DNA of 64,000 bases, taken from contig NC_049980.1 in the NCBI RefSeq assembly GCF_000003815.2, positions 18,507,808 to 18,571,807 on the forward strand, given 5' to 3'. This DNA is from Branchiostoma floridae (Eukaryota; Chordata; Leptocardii; Amphioxiformes; Branchiostomatidae). A program made the position numbers and the translations under genes. The notes beneath the pieces were generated by a model, which had not been told where the DNA came from, did no database searches, and worked only from the letters and a program-made list of their open reading frames with translations. Shown here one piece after another: positions 12,476 to 25,269 of this stretch; position 1 is the stretch's first letter, and each line of letters starts with the position of its first letter.

Positions 12476-15007
12476 TTAGTCTTCTTCTTCATTCTTGGTG
12501 AGATTCCCTTCATCACCAGTCTTAGCTGTCAGTGTTGAGACATCTGCTATCTCTTCAGACGAAGAGGTTGTGTCTTCCTCTGCCTCACCACATTCTTCTT
12601 GAACCATCTCTCCCAAAGTTTCCTCAACCTCTGGTTGTTTCTGGTCCTGGTTGCAGCCTATATCTTCATCAGCACTTTCTAGTCCTTTGTTTTGGACAAG
12701 TTGTTCATTATCCCCACCAGAGATGTCAGATGCCATTTCTTTTTCAGTCTCTTTTTCATCATTGTTCTTGTCTCCTTGAGTATTGACAGCAAATTCCTCC
12801 AAGGTCTCTTCTGCATCTTCCTCTCCATTCTCAGTCAATTTCTCCCCCTCAATACTTGATGCCTGATCAGCATACTGATCATTTGTTTTGCTACTGTTTG
12901 TTGAGGCTGCTGAATTCTCCTTCTCAACAAGCTTCTGCTTTTCAGACAACACCACTCTCTTTAAAAATTCCAAGATTTTTACATTTTCTGTAACTTCAGT
13001 TTGTGGCACTGCATCCCCACCAGCTTGCTTTGGGTTAGTTTGCTTAGTAAAGGCCACAATGAGACGGGTGAGAATCTTCTCTTCAACAGCTGGGGAGAGG
13101 TTGGGAAGTTTAGCAATGGTTTTCAGGATGTAATTCAGTGTGTGCTTGTGTCCTTTCTCCAGTTGTTCAAGTGCTTCATTAGGATTGTCTGCCATCTCCA
13201 CTAGATTACTAATGTCTTTGTCACTGAGGACGGGCTCCTTTAACTCTTCCAGCCATGACCACATCAGACAGCTAAGAACTTGTGGGGACTTCTCGACTTT
13301 TAGCCTCTCCCATGCTGCATCATCTTCGTTCAATTCTGCTTGCCAAACCTCCACTTCCTGATTGAGGTTTGGGTCCATTGTCATGTTGAAAGCCAAGGCA
13401 GTTGCTACCAGCTCTGCTGCAGACATCAAGTTCCTTGGTGAATATGTTACAGGCTCCATTTTCTCACTACTTATCTCCTCACTCTCTGACTTTCTTTTCC
13501 GTCGATCTTCCTTTAATCGCTGCAAGGTGCTCTTCTTCTTCTTCAGTCTTGGCTTGGGTCCATTCTCAGATGATTCTACTGATGATGAAGTAGAGGTAGA
13601 GGCATCCTTGCCCAGATCAGAGGTGCTGCTATAGTTGCTGTCTGAGGAGATTGATTCATCACCTAAGATTTGTTGTTGTTGTTCTGAGGCTTTGGTAGTA
13701 TTTGTTTTTGCAGTCGTTGCATCTCCACCTCCTGGTGCATGGTCTACAACAGAGTTGTCAGAAGGTGGTGAAAATGGATCTGATTCTTTTTCCATGATAT
13801 CTTTGATAGAGTCGTCTTGATCCGTCTTCTCTTGTTGCCTTGTTGGTAATATGTCCTCTATGTGTGAATGGCTGAGAGCTCTCGACACGCGAGGTTGCCC
13901 TTCATTCGGGTGCAGAGAATCCTTCACATTTGGCAAGTTATTAGCAAGCTCTGAAGGCACCTCTTCAAGAGACAATGCTGAGATTGTGGCACTGTCTGGG
14001 CTGGCCTTTTCTTCAGTGTTATCAAATGCAGCAGGGGCACACTCCTTGATTGCTTCAACTACCTCTTCCTTTGAGAGAGTCCGGCGCAGACCGGGATGAC
14101 TTCCTTCAGTGCTAGCAACATTAGCTTTTGCAGCCAGCAGTTTGCAGACAACATCTACAATCTTAGGGATGTACTTTAACTCCCGACCTTCAAACCCGTG
14201 CAGGTAACGTTTCTGCCTGCTGAGATACTGGTTGAAGGTGAAGGGAGATGAGGTTGGGTCTTTGGACGGAAAGATGACTCTGAGAGGGCGGATATACTGG
14301 GAGAACTCCTGTATACACTGGATCTGCCCCCTGGTTTGGATGGCATTGGACCTCCTCTCCCTCACAAAGTGGATAGCCTGATGGGGGTTGAGTCGTTTTG
14401 CCCAGACCAAGTAGCAGCCAATGAGAACGCCTGTCCGCCCCAGCCCTGCATGACAATGAATGGCCACCTTGCCCTCCTCCATTGCAAAAGACATGACCTT
14501 GACCATATCGAGGATGGTGCCTAGTGATGCTACACCATAGTCTTTCCAGCCAAAGTTGTAGAAGTAGATGTCATTCTCCATGAAGTCCTGAGGGAGATAG
14601 GTAAAGCCACTTTCTGGCTCCAGTGCATTGCCACAGCTGGCATGTTCAAACGGCCTCTGTAGGTTCACCACAGATTTGATACCTTGCTCCTTGAACTGTT
14701 CGATGATGTTGTATTTCGTAATGATCTCCGTCGAGGGCCTTGCCATGGCCAGGATGTCATCGGTGACCCATGAAGAGTACAGCCCTTTCACGGCTTGATC
14801 TTTTGCAGGCCACTTTGTGGGGTTTTCGTATTTGCACCCCTTTCCTCCACAGAACATTGAGCACTGAATGTGGCCAGGTGTGACATGGCGTAGCTGCTCA
14901 GATATCTTGTTGTACTTAGCAGTCGGAGCATTGACTGGGTGTATTGAAGGCATGGACATTGCTGACGGTGTCCACTTGATTTCTCCTGGTTGGGATGACA
15001 TCCTCAT
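12476..15007 (-). CDS. PTPDC1: PTPDC1-like protein tyrosine phosphatase, intronless coding exon
   Basis: This is one uninterrupted frame of 843 residues, with a TGA directly before the ATG at 15007; a second Met is at codon 3. PTPDC1 is a cysteine phosphatase of the dual-specificity type, linked in vertebrates to centrosome and cilium function. The catalytic loop HCHAGLGRTG has Cys185 and Arg191, and the probable general acid is Asp156 in GWKDYGVAS. A conserved N-terminal block includes RHVTPGH and CSMFCGGKGCKYENP (about 40-62), and the phosphatase core runs from about 75 to 275. The middle (about 310-530) is Ser/Asn/Lys-rich and poorly conserved. A second conserved region around EVEVWQAELNEDDAAWERL and SCLMWSWLEELKEPV matches the human C-terminal domain. 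An acidic Glu/Asp-rich tail of about 130 residues follows and seems longer than in human, where the protein is roughly 750-800 residues. The upstream UTR and promoter are not resolved. Confidence 0.93.
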   Translation of the reverse strand: MRMSSQPGEIKWTPSAMSMPSIHPVNAPTAKYNKISEQLRHVTPGHIQCSMFCGGKGCKYENPTKWPAKDQAVKGLYSSWVTDDILAMARPSTEIITKYNIIEQFKEQGIKSVVNLQRPFEHASCGNALEPESGFTYLPQDFMENDIYFYNFGWKDYGVASLGTILDMVKVMSFAMEEGKVAIHCHAGLGRTGVLIGCYLVWAKRLNPHQAIHFVRERRSNAIQTRGQIQCIQEFSQYIRPLRVIFPSKDPTSSPFTFNQYLSRQKRYLHGFEGRELKYIPKIVDVVCKLLAAKANVASTEGSHPGLRRTLSKEEVVEAIKECAPAAFDNTEEKASPDSATISALSLEEVPSELANNLPNVKDSLHPNEGQPRVSRALSHSHIEDILPTRQQEKTDQDDSIKDIMEKESDPFSPPSDNSVVDHAPGGGDATTAKTNTTKASEQQQQILGDESISSDSNYSSTSDLGKDASTSTSSSVESSENGPKPRLKKKKSTLQRLKEDRRKRKSESEEISSEKMEPVTYSPRNLMSAAELVATALAFNMTMDPNLNQEVEVWQAELNEDDAAWERLKVEKSPQVLSCLMWSWLEELKEPVLSDKDISNLVEMADNPNEALEQLEKGHKHTLNYILKTIAKLPNLSPAVEEKILTRLIVAFTKQTNPKQAGGDAVPQTEVTENVKILEFLKRVVLSEKQKLVEKENSAASTNSSKTNDQYADQASSIEGEKLTENGEEDAEETLEEFAVNTQGDKNNDEKETEKEMASDISGGDNEQLVQNKGLESADEDIGCNQDQKQPEVEETLGEMVQEECGEAEEDTTSSSEEIADVSTLTAKTGDEGNLTKNEEED

Positions 15008-17724
15008 TCACCGAATCCTCACGTAGTCCTCAAGACCTCTCAGATACAACACAACCTGGCCGTTTTCATCTAGTCAGCCATGCAGCAGCCTGTCAGCATC
15101 CAATTTGTTGCAGTTGATACAGTCTATGCACAAAGACAGGTGAAACATCACAGATTAATATGGAGGTTTCTATGCAAGACGTGTAAAACATAATAACAAG
15201 CTGTGTACTACAGCTCTGAGCCCATTATATTTAATCTCTACTTGGATGCTGACAGTTTAGAAGGCAATCAAAGAAAATAGGGCCTCCCTCACATCCCCAT
15301 CATGAAAAGGAACCGTGTGTGATAGATGGAATGTTAATAAAAAAAGATGCCTGAAATTGTGTGGTGCTGCTAGAAAAGACATCCAAAATACATAAAGAAG
15401 CACATTCTAGGGATTATTCAAGATGCCCTACCTTTACAGGGCTTATTTTAATGAACAAATTTGATTGGCCTTTGCATGTTGAATGTAGCAACGTTAACTC
15501 AATTAGTACTCAACACGCACATCACAGAGCTGGGACTGAAATTCTCTAAAATCTGAGGATATTCCACAGCCTCGTCCAATCAAACACAATAAAGCTTTCA
15601 AATAGTGGCAATCAATCTGGCCACATTCACCAAAGTGTGACTACATCTGATAAATAAAATGAATGCTGAAAAAAGAATCAAATTACCTGTAACTACATGT
15701 ATAATCAAATTTACGTGTATGTCTACTAACAAGCACAAGATATCTTCTGCCACATTACTCTCATTTAATTAGACCATGAAACATTACATAGAACACATGT
15801 TCCACCTCAAAACTTCTATCATGCATGCCTTGAATTGATCTAAACAGCCTATCATCTCCTTATGGTTGACTGGGTTAGAAGTCAAGTTTCCAGAACAAAT
15901 AAAACAGGATCCAGCCGACAGATGATCCTAATCAGATCTTATTGGAGTAGGTTTCCATTTCTGCCAATTTGGTACACAGAATATAAATGATCAGGAAACT
16001 GCCTTGTCTGAAGGAGGCACCTAGCTGACTGTACTCTATTCTAATAGTGTGATATCTTTTGTGTACAGTAGATCACTATAATGGGGAAACAATCTCCTCA
16101 GTCTGGAAATGCAAATTGGATATGCACAATTATGAAATCCTGGCAAGGAGTGTGATGTACATTTTACTGTTTTCTTATAGACTTATACTATGAGTCACAG
16201 AGCATATTTTTTGCACGATTATATATCAAATATCTGACAACAGTTCTTAAAAAATGAAGTGTCATCTGAATAGTGTCAATGTGCCTACCAAAATTGCGTT
16301 TTTAGAGCTTTAAGCCAAGAATATTTAAGCCAATTCCATTGATTTTGGAATTCCAAGAGGCAATTGGCTTTTAATCATAATGGTAATGGTAGGGATTTTC
16401 TTAATATTTAGTACCACCAATGTGTAATGTCCTTAGATCCCAGTAGTCTTCTTATGGTTTTAGAAATTGCTGCAACACTAGTACATGTACTTCAATTATT
16501 TATCTCACTAATATCTCACTTTTGTATCCAGTACTATGCAAGAATGAATATTAGGTATTGCTAAGAATTAAAGAACTGTCAACAAAAGTAATCATTGCAT
16601 GTTAAGGGAGTTTACAGACTATATGGTTATTCAGCTACACTGGATAAATCATTCTCAAGGTGCCCTACTAGCGTACATCTCCAAGATACATTGATTAATC
16701 TTCTTGTAGCTGAGCAGACTTAACTGGCACGATATTCATAGCATGCAGGTAAATTCAACTGAAAAGACACAGACTAGGGGTGATGAATCCAACTGCAACA
16801 TTTCTTAGTTGTAAATCGAATAGAACCATTGACTAATATTTCTTTCTTTGAAAGCCTTGCTGCAAAATGTGATCAAAATGCCCCACTTTCGTGATGATGT
16901 CAACTATCATAACAACTAATACATGTACTGCATTGTTTGGGGTATGAACATTTTAGACTACGGATATTCAAGACATTCTGACATAAGGTACCCAGTAGAA
17001 TTACTAGTAGCATTAGTAGTAGTTGGCATTATCATTATACATGTATAACTTGTACATCTCACATGAATGTATGTGCTTTCTAGTAAATTCTACAAAGTGC
17101 AAATAACATCATTCTATTTGAATCCTATTATGTATCCAAATCATGTTTATGAAAATAGTTATCATCATGATAATGTGATGTTTTGCGAACCTAGCTGAAT
17201 GTACCTTGGGGCCAAATAATTGATCATGAATACTAAGGATAATAATTCCAACTTTTGCAATCATGTTTGTTCTAGTAAGCAAAGTTCTCTGTCACAATCA
17301 TGCATGTCTTTGTACTGGAACATCAAGTCAATGAATATTTTAACAATGTATAATCTGTGGCCATTGTAACCTGGAAATATATGTAGTTTGCAATTCACAG
17401 AGACAATGACAAGCCGTTGGGTTTAAAGAAAAGTATTTTATAGCTACATTTGTATTAGAGAAAATATTGGCACATTTACATCCTTTATCATGTATTGTAA
17501 TGATAAGTTTCAGACAGATGCAGTTTCCAGTGACAGGGACTATTATGGCATCACCATATATGTATGTCCTTTCTGAATTACGTTGAACCCTTTTACTAAA
17601 AAAATAAATCCTTCAGAAACAATTCTGATGATGATTTTCAATAGATAGACAAAACTATATGTCACCTCCAGCTGTTACACCTCCCACATTAATACATTGT
17701 GTGTCATTGCAGTAAGTAAGTAAG

Positions 17725-17985
17725 CATTGTCTGCATTGGTTGCAGATTGGTATGAATGTTTGGCTCAGACACTAGAGGTTCTGCGTTCAAATCCCCTGAC
17801 ACGCTTCAGTGTTTTGGATGCTTTGGATGCTTTCTTTAATCTCCAAGCAGATCCTACGGTGCCATAAGATAGTATCAAAGCTGGCCAAGGAGTGTAGCCG
17901 GCCAAGGGAGTCAAACGGGCACCGGAGATCTGCCTTCACCCGAACAGGGAGGAGCATTTCTATTGAATAAAGGTGTCTCTCCCTG
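17725..17985 (+). mobile_element. Possible tRNA-derived SINE
   Basis: A GGTTCTGCGTTCAAATCCC segment at about 17774-17792 contains a good RNA polymerase III B-box (GTTCAAATCC). An upstream stretch around TTGGTATGAATGTTTGGC could be a weak A-box. The downstream body (CTCCAAGCAGATCCTACGG, then a GGCCAAGGGAG stretch) is GC-richer than its surroundings. This arrangement suggests a tRNA-derived retroposon. Borders are approximate and no poly(A) tail or target duplication was found. Confidence 0.35.
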
Positions 17986-18299
17986 CCCCTCCTTGTGCGG
18001 TATTAACAGCTACACGAATATCCGAGGTGCTAATGTCTTTATGAGCGGCTCACGTAATAGCCAGAACAAGCTCAATGACCTGCGCCGCCGGTCTCAGTGG
18101 GAGGTTCCCTCCAGACGGCGCAAAATACAATGCTGACAGCATCACAACGTAACAGAAGAAATGCACCGGTACATGAAATTTCCACTCAAGAAATCGAGCA
18201 TAAGTCTTACAACTTTAAAACTTACTATTAATCTTTATTCATATATAAAAACATTAAACGAACTTTAAAACTTTGGTATTTTGAACATGTAATCTGAAA

Positions 18300-18770
18300 G
18301 TAAGCATCCCTCATTACGTTTGGATGCGCTGAAGGAAAGCACAACTCCACGCGCAGTCAGCCATTTTTTGTTTCGAATCTAAAGTTTCTTGCAGTTTGTG
18401 TCTGCTTTTTGATCCGCTATTTCTTAATTTCTCGCAACGGTAAGACGACGACAACAAGTCGAGGTTCGCGGACGCAAAGTAATGGGATACATGACAACAT
18501 AGGGACTTTCCCTAGCCAGTACTGCAGTAGCATGCAAACACACATTTTTTCCTGCGTGACAGTGGCCCGCAACTGAGGTTCTCGCGGCTCAAATTCCCAG
18601 ATGTCTCGAAAGATACGACGAACTTTTTCGTCCATGGTTCAAACTGGCCAAACCAACGGTTCGCGCAGTGACTCGTATTATGACTTCCTGTAACGGTCAC
18701 CCGCTGACACGCCTGCCGGGGCAGTCCAGCCAAGCCGGGCGGAGGGCAATTGACACCTCCTCGGCAAGCA
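18300..18770. promoter_or_regulatory. CpG-rich segment, candidate promoter/5' exon region
   Basis: CpG dinucleotides are much denser here than in the flanks. On the minus strand an ATG in good context (ACC ATG G) at 18635 opens a 72-codon frame starting MDEKVRRIFRDIWEFEPREP. A second minus-strand ATG near 18364 opens MADCAWSCAFLQR and is followed by a possible gtaatg donor. Neither can be joined in frame to PTPDC1, because a stop sits just before the PTPDC1 ATG. The block could be the PTPDC1 promoter with a noncoding first exon, or the start of an unrecognised gene. No transcript evidence is available. Confidence 0.3.
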
Positions 18771-20271
18771 CAATTTGATTAGGCAACAATTGTATGTTAA
18801 TAGCGTTTGTTGGAACCGAATGAAGCCAGATCCTACGGGAAGTTTGATACTATACATTACGCACCGTGGATCTGGTTCGAGATTAGCTTTATTTGTCCAT
18901 TAGCTGACTTACAAACAAAAACTTGTACTCAGTTAATCTTCCTGGACATATGTGTCCTTGGAAATACCCATTCCTCATTTCCCTCAGGTGAAATGAGTAC
19001 CAAGAACCTGGTTTGGTTACTGACATCCATAGGCCAACACCCAAGCATATTTACGAACAACATCAAAAAGATGGGTCCACCGCATAGTGAGTGCCACTGG
19101 AATTCCAACCAGTCTTGCACTTGACCGCCAGAATTCTGGGTCATGTAGGTATAGGGTGCTGGAAGCTTCTGGTAGGCTAAGGGCTGTGGTAATTCTAGCC
19201 GTTGAGATGGCCATGCATCATGCTCATACCAGTGCTGCATAGTGCTGCATGTAATTTTTATATGCCTGCTTACAAGCGTCAATCAAAAACTTACATTTGA
19301 GATGTTTGTTAAAACACCAAACAGTAGTGCATACATAAGAAATCACATTTAAGAGTAACGGTACAGTCAGTACAGGAGTTGATTGTAGTAAGGTGCAAAG
19401 GACTTAAAAATATGTGCACCTGCCATCTGCAATATGGACCAAATATTAATAAATGTAAGTTTGAAATACGGAAACAGCTTGTAATTTTGCAAGCTGAACT
19501 AATTCAGGCTCGGTACAAAATTGAATTCAGTGACGTCTTTAAGTACCAAGAATCCATGGCAACAAATGTCTTGACTGCGAACAAAATCCCAGCAGATTAT
19601 ACTACTCCAGACTCCTGTTACTGACGAAGTTAGAAATGTCAGAGGGCCAGACTTGTCAAACAGCAGGTATCACCAGAAGTGCTTCAGGAGGTTTAAAATG
19701 CATTAGCAGGAAGCCGCCTGGAAGCAACATTAGTACAGGACCAAGATTGATGGGGCTAAGAGGTATATGTTGAGAGGGCATGTTAGAGAGATGTCCATTA
19801 GTATAAAGTGCACTCGCACATCTTGAGAAAAATCATTGACGTCAATGTAAACCTAAGTTACATCTACGTGTACATGTGAGCTCACGCATTTATCGCCCAA
19901 ACACCTGTTAATAATTACAAAAACAATATGCTGTCAAAATATCACGATACTGTCAGACAAACCCTGTACTACAAAATCAACATTTCAGCGCTACATTAAA
20001 TTGTAATACCCAGTAAGTGCACTTTTAGATTCAATTTCCTGAAACAATGTTCTGTACCCATACTCTAATCTTCTTGTAATAAACAAAAAGTTTTGCTCTA
20101 ACCAAATTTGTACTAGTTACTGAATGTGATATCAATGAGAATGTTATGAAACGCTTGAAAAATTGTACTACTGTATATTTCACAAGTTAAACCAACATGA
20201 CACAGGTAACATAAACGTCTAACTGAAAAGCAAGCATGATGTAATAAAATGCCAATAAAGGTACCTTTAAC

Positions 20272-23200
20272 TATACGCCCATTCCTCGTTAAAGGGGCAA
20301 ATTGCTGTCGCACATAAGCAGCGGGCCACAGTTTTCTTTAAAGACACAATGACTACGTATTTTGCCCTTTTCCGTTACAAGTACATGATAGTAATATGCT
20401 AAGCAATGTTTTCCCACCATTGTTAGTTGCCTTTTGGTCGTCCCGGGTAAGGTTTTGCTTAGAAACACGCTAAAAACACGTGTCGGAAATGCTATAAAGG
20501 TGAATATCGTGGCATTCTGATAATAAAAAGACGTTAGTTCTTTAAATTTTCAGTCATAATTTACATCAACCACTTAGGCCGGCTTGTCACGTGTTGATAA
20601 ACTTGTCCAGCAGACGACCTTTTTACGTCAGATGCCGTTTTATTCTTGTCGCCAACTTTTGTATAATTTACGTTACCGAACTTCTGTTGGGTGTAATTCG
20701 CTTACGAAAAGACATTTTCCGATATTTTTTTCACTGTTTTATCTGCTAAACAGTGGTGTTGCGTAACAAACAAATGACAGGACACATAAAACACGAATGT
20801 TGGAAACATGACTATAACCGCCAATCTCAGGCCGTTTGTCACTTTTTTGATATAATTTACGTTACCATAATAAGTCCCTTAGAATTATAGAAAGATCATT
20901 ACTTTTGTACTCTTAGGAAAGAATGCTCCCAGATAAGTAATTGCCTGCAGAGTTAATCTTTCCAGAACTGTTTGTTAAAATTTTATTTATCATTAAAAGC
21001 ATAAATATGATTTACGTTACCATATAATTTACGTTACCATTTTTTTTCTTCAACATGTCATCGGATGTTCAGCAAGATCACATCAACCAAAGACATGTTT
21101 TCTGCTGTAATGTTACTGTAGGATCCTGTAGGTGGGCTTGGCTTGCCATAGAGTTACAATGCAGTCTGTTTATATGTTTCTGTTTCAGTGAATTTTACGA
21201 TGCTGGGACTTTTCATTTCTCATAGGAACGATGTTCAAATGATAAACCTGACATGCACCAACTTGGAAAGATGCGGGTGTTTATATTGATATCTGATGCT
21301 TCAATAATCAACATTACACGGAATGTATAGTGCCAAGTTGAATAAATGTATATTGGGTTGGACTGAACCAAAATAAACCCATGTTGTCAAAGTAGACTCG
21401 TCCAAGTTTGTCGTCATTTTCGCGCGCTTTTTGAAGATCACATGACTGGAATGACAGAAATTCATGCTCAACACTGACTGATGAAGTAAGGTACGTTTCA
21501 AGCATGTTTGTCTTAAATAGCAACAGAGATTATGATCAGCTAATTATGAAGGTCAATGTAGTCAAGATTCGTGTCACAGAAATATTTCTCGTTTTACACA
21601 GTGGACCCCTTTACGTACAGACGGCGGTAAATCAGCGACACTATTTACGCTAGCGCCACGTTATCTACATTGAGGACTTGTCATTGAGTTTTAAGCTCCA
21701 TGATCAAAAGCATATGGGCTGCAGAAGTTAATAGCTAACTTAAGTTAAGACTTCACTATCATTAGATGTTCCGAAGTTTTCACCTTTGCTTGTTTAGGTT
21801 GGAAATCTTGTTAATTAGAAGCAAACTACTCTTTCAACCAGTCGTGACTGCACAGAATTGATGCACAGAATTGTTTTACATGGACAGACACATGGTTCAA
21901 GGCAGAAAGCTATTTGTGAAACCAATCCCACTCTATAAAGTCAAGATCTACATAACGTCAGGCTTGTCATGTAATCGTGGCATTAGTATAAAGGGACAGG
22001 CTGCCAGGATAACTGTAGAAGAGACCAGTGCCTTTACACATGCAGCTCTCTTTTGGAAAATTCACTGTTGTTTATAGCCTTGCTCATCAACAAAAGCCTT
22101 GTTATACACATATTACACACTCTGCCGGTATTATTGAACCACACGATATAAGGTGTATGGATGGACATTTTGTTAGGTAGCACATTCATTCTATATTGAT
22201 GTGACATTGTGTTTGTTCCACGAACAAAGATTGTCCTGACATTAAAAAATGTTTTATAAGAAGTGCGATAACTGGTGTTTAGTTTGTTGTCTTTCCAATA
22301 TCGAAAGCTTGTGCTAGAAAGGCCCAGTCCATCTAGTGCATGTTGCCATCGCATCATGTCCTGCTATTCCCAAAGACTTGATTAAAGGACGCGAGGACGA
22401 AGCGGTTCTGACCTAGAGCGTGTGATTGCGTGAATCCTTTGTTACTTAGCATGTATTTAAATAGACCCCGCCAAGATAGAGACCTTGCATATCTTGGGTG
22501 TCTTTCCGCAGAGTCCGGGTGGGTACAGGACGAACAAGATTATACGGGTATTCCGGATAACAAAGATTACACTTTTTTGCTACTCTGAGTTAGCAACATG
22601 AAGATAAGAGGTCCAGCATTATAGACGAACATGACCTGATCAGTTCAAATAGAGCCAGTATGTACACTATTCGGCTTTCCTCCAAATGTTAGAGATTCTG
22701 TAATTTACGTTACCACAGTTCATTGGCATTTACCTGTAGAATAGATATCGCCTGCTTCCAACCATTTTCATAAATATATTCTATCGCTCTTATCCCATCC
22801 TACAGGGTGAAAATTAAGGAGTATTAAACGGTTTGTCTTCATATCAGAAAAAAAAACATATCATTAATTTTTTTTTAATTTACTTTTATACAAATGTAGC
22901 AAACTTAATAGCTTGTAATTTTGATGATTATTCCGAAACAAATGACACGGCGGTTAAATATTTTTCATTGGCGTTTTGAAGGTTTTGGGTTGGAAAATGC
23001 GCTAATTTGGCTGTTGTTACTCCACTATTACTTGCTGGAACATTTCTCTGTGTAGTAATATGCTCTTTATTACGAAATTGTAGGAAAGATGACATGGCCT
23101 ACTAAAAATCAAATATCTCCCAAATTAAGCGTGTTAGCACCAGACAAAAATAGCAAAAGATAGTTGATATAAGTGGTAACAAGTTCATACCAGCAGGTAA

Positions 23201-23272
23201 GCATTTTGGACAACTTTATTTTTTACAATTTTCTACCTCCAATTTTCCCAGTTAACGAGGAATGGGCGTATA
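20272..23272. mobile_element. 3.0-kb DNA transposon with perfect 21-bp TIRs, non-autonomous
   Basis: Positions 20272-20292 (beginning TATACGCCCATTCCTCG) and 23252-23272 are exact reverse complements, giving a 3001-bp unit. Inside are five copies of TTTACGTTACC or its longer form TAATTTACGTTACC, near 20663, 20853, 21009, 21026 and 22701. All are on the plus strand, and four of the five lie within the left 760 bp. Subterminal direct repeats like these often serve as transposase binding sites. No open frame longer than about 107 codons and no transposase motif is visible, so it is probably non-autonomous. The superfamily is unknown. Confidence 0.75.
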
Positions 23273-25269
23273 ATAATCTGGCAAGTACCAGTAATACACA
23301 TGATCGTCATGAAATCAAATTTGTAACACATTTCCATGTGCTTTAGGCCCCAGTTAAATGGCCTGGAAGTAGCCTAATATTTTTCAACCTACCTGTGAGA
23401 CAGTGAATGGGTTTATGCAGAAAGTATTCACATCAATAGTAAATGTACATAGACTTGATGAATATCAATATCTGCTCCACATACTAGTATACAAAATGAA
23501 CTGAAGTGGTAGACTACAAAATCATAACCAGTATATGGTACCAAAGGGACTTCAGTAAAGATTTTCTCACCTGTGCTTTTTCCCTCATTGCCATATACAT
23601 GTACATGTAAATGTACACGGAAAGCCACACCCACCGACACGTTGTCTGCTCATGAATAGTTATTGACACTACGCAAATGGAGTAACCATAGTAGACGTAA
23701 TACGGTGGGCACAATGGTGTGTATATAATGTTACCATAGAGTCATAACAAAGACCTTGTGACAATTATCAATCTTGTGATGAAAAACCAGATAGTGTACA
23801 AAGTCATGTGTGTGTGTTTGTGCGTACGTGTGATGCTCTATTTAGGAATGGAATTCAAACCTTCTTGGTATGCAAGTGTCTGCTTAACAATATGCAGCTG
23901 GGCACAAAATGTTAAGAGAATGAAGTCACTATGTAATCTTTATGAACAAGGCCCACAGCTTGGTCACATTATCTTCCTACCTAGCTAAAGTAATACTGGT
24001 ATCACACAGCAGAATGAAGTAGAAGCTATTGATTAACTGCTATGAATAGCACTGGCTGGAAGGAGGCGGACAGGAGGGCAATAGAGTCGGCAGACTTGGT
24101 GTCAATGCTCAACACATTAACCCTTGAAGTTGAAATCTTGAAAAACGGCTCAGGCCGATTGATGTATCAAGGCTAAATAAAGGTTGAAAAAAAAAAAAAA
24201 TTAACCACAAGAGTGAAAAAATCATGATCATTATTCTGCTTCTGACTCTGAGGTAGTCTGTGTAACACAAACTCCGCTGTCCAGGGCTGTAACTGGCCCC
24301 TCCCCGCGGAGTTTGTGCTCCAACAGCTATAAGCTGGGGGAACTGTTGTAGAAAATACCAACACCAATGGCAGGCCAGGATTTTGGTCAAGCCCCCATTA
24401 CCGTGGAAACCGGTTAATTAGCATGTCTCCAAAGCCCAGACGGTGGGCGGGCAAGATGCCTCTCCATTGTCTGTGCAGGCTATGGTTCTCTGTGTGAAGG
24501 TCCCATGGGAGCAGAAGCATGGTTGTGTTGGAAAAACAACATCTTGTATGTGTGTGTGTGTGTGGGGGGGGGGGGGGGTCAAGAAACTTGAAGGAGTCTT
24601 GAAGCGCAGACGCTGCTTCCTGGAACTATTATTTTGCCTGGTTGTGAGATTATTATATTGTCCCATCAAAAGTTCTGCCACAGGCACATTTATCTAAAAG
24701 AATGCCATTCTATGTAGAGCAATTTTCACATTCCTTCTTCGGTGTAACGGATAGTTAACAATCAGAAAGACAATAGAACTGTGTATACATAATTGGCTGT
24801 TCCCACCATCAGCACTGGTGGCACAGAAGATCAAGGAGGTTAAAAAAGAGATCAACAACATGTGTACAGATAAGAGGTGTGATGCTGTCAATCACCACAT
24901 AGCAACCCAACCCAGTCCCTAGCAACCAAAAGCCAGGCTGTGGTGGGCTGTGATGACAATTACATACATTATCCATATATGGAAAACCCAGTTCCCCTGG
25001 CTTGTGGCCATTCTACATCAAGCTAATAGTTGGCCGGCGGATGTTTGGCGGGCTGCTATAAGCGAGATTTAATCAGGCTAACTCTGAGGCTAAATGATAA
25101 ATGAAAGACATTCATTGTTATAGTGCTGATCCACCTGCTCCCTTAGACAATGATACCTGATAGCTTGATAGTGTGGCTTAGCATGGCTTATTTTAGATCA
25201 GACATGCTCTACTTGCAACATTTCATATGATACTAATATATACATGTCGCACATATGTGTATATATACG
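23273..25269. other. Intergenic region
   Basis: No gene is seen. A fragment of the GCCTGATTTAATC short repeat family, with an inner hairpin built on ACAAACTCCGC, lies at about 24247-24325. A (GT)n tract running into 14 G lies near 24548-24580, and a further repeat fragment near 25055-25085. Confidence 0.4.

Larger units (their letters stand above)
15008..20271. other. Intergenic region upstream of PTPDC1
   Basis: The stretch is mostly AT-rich, with no exon I can support. It holds a SINE-like segment near 17.7-18.0 kb and a CpG-rich block near 18.3-18.8 kb, both listed separately. A 117-residue minus-strand frame at 18929-19282 lacks any recognised domain. Confidence 0.4.

Noticed and set aside
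12532-14524. Several 60-90 residue plus-strand frames across PTPDC1
   Set aside because: They are antisense shadows of a conserved coding exon.
18929-19282. 117-residue minus-strand frame near the CpG-rich block
   Set aside because: No recognised domain or clear splice signals, and a second frame over the same bases is equally open; kept only as a note.
24548-24580. GT repeat followed by a G run
   Set aside because: Simple sequence with no further structure; slippage explains it.
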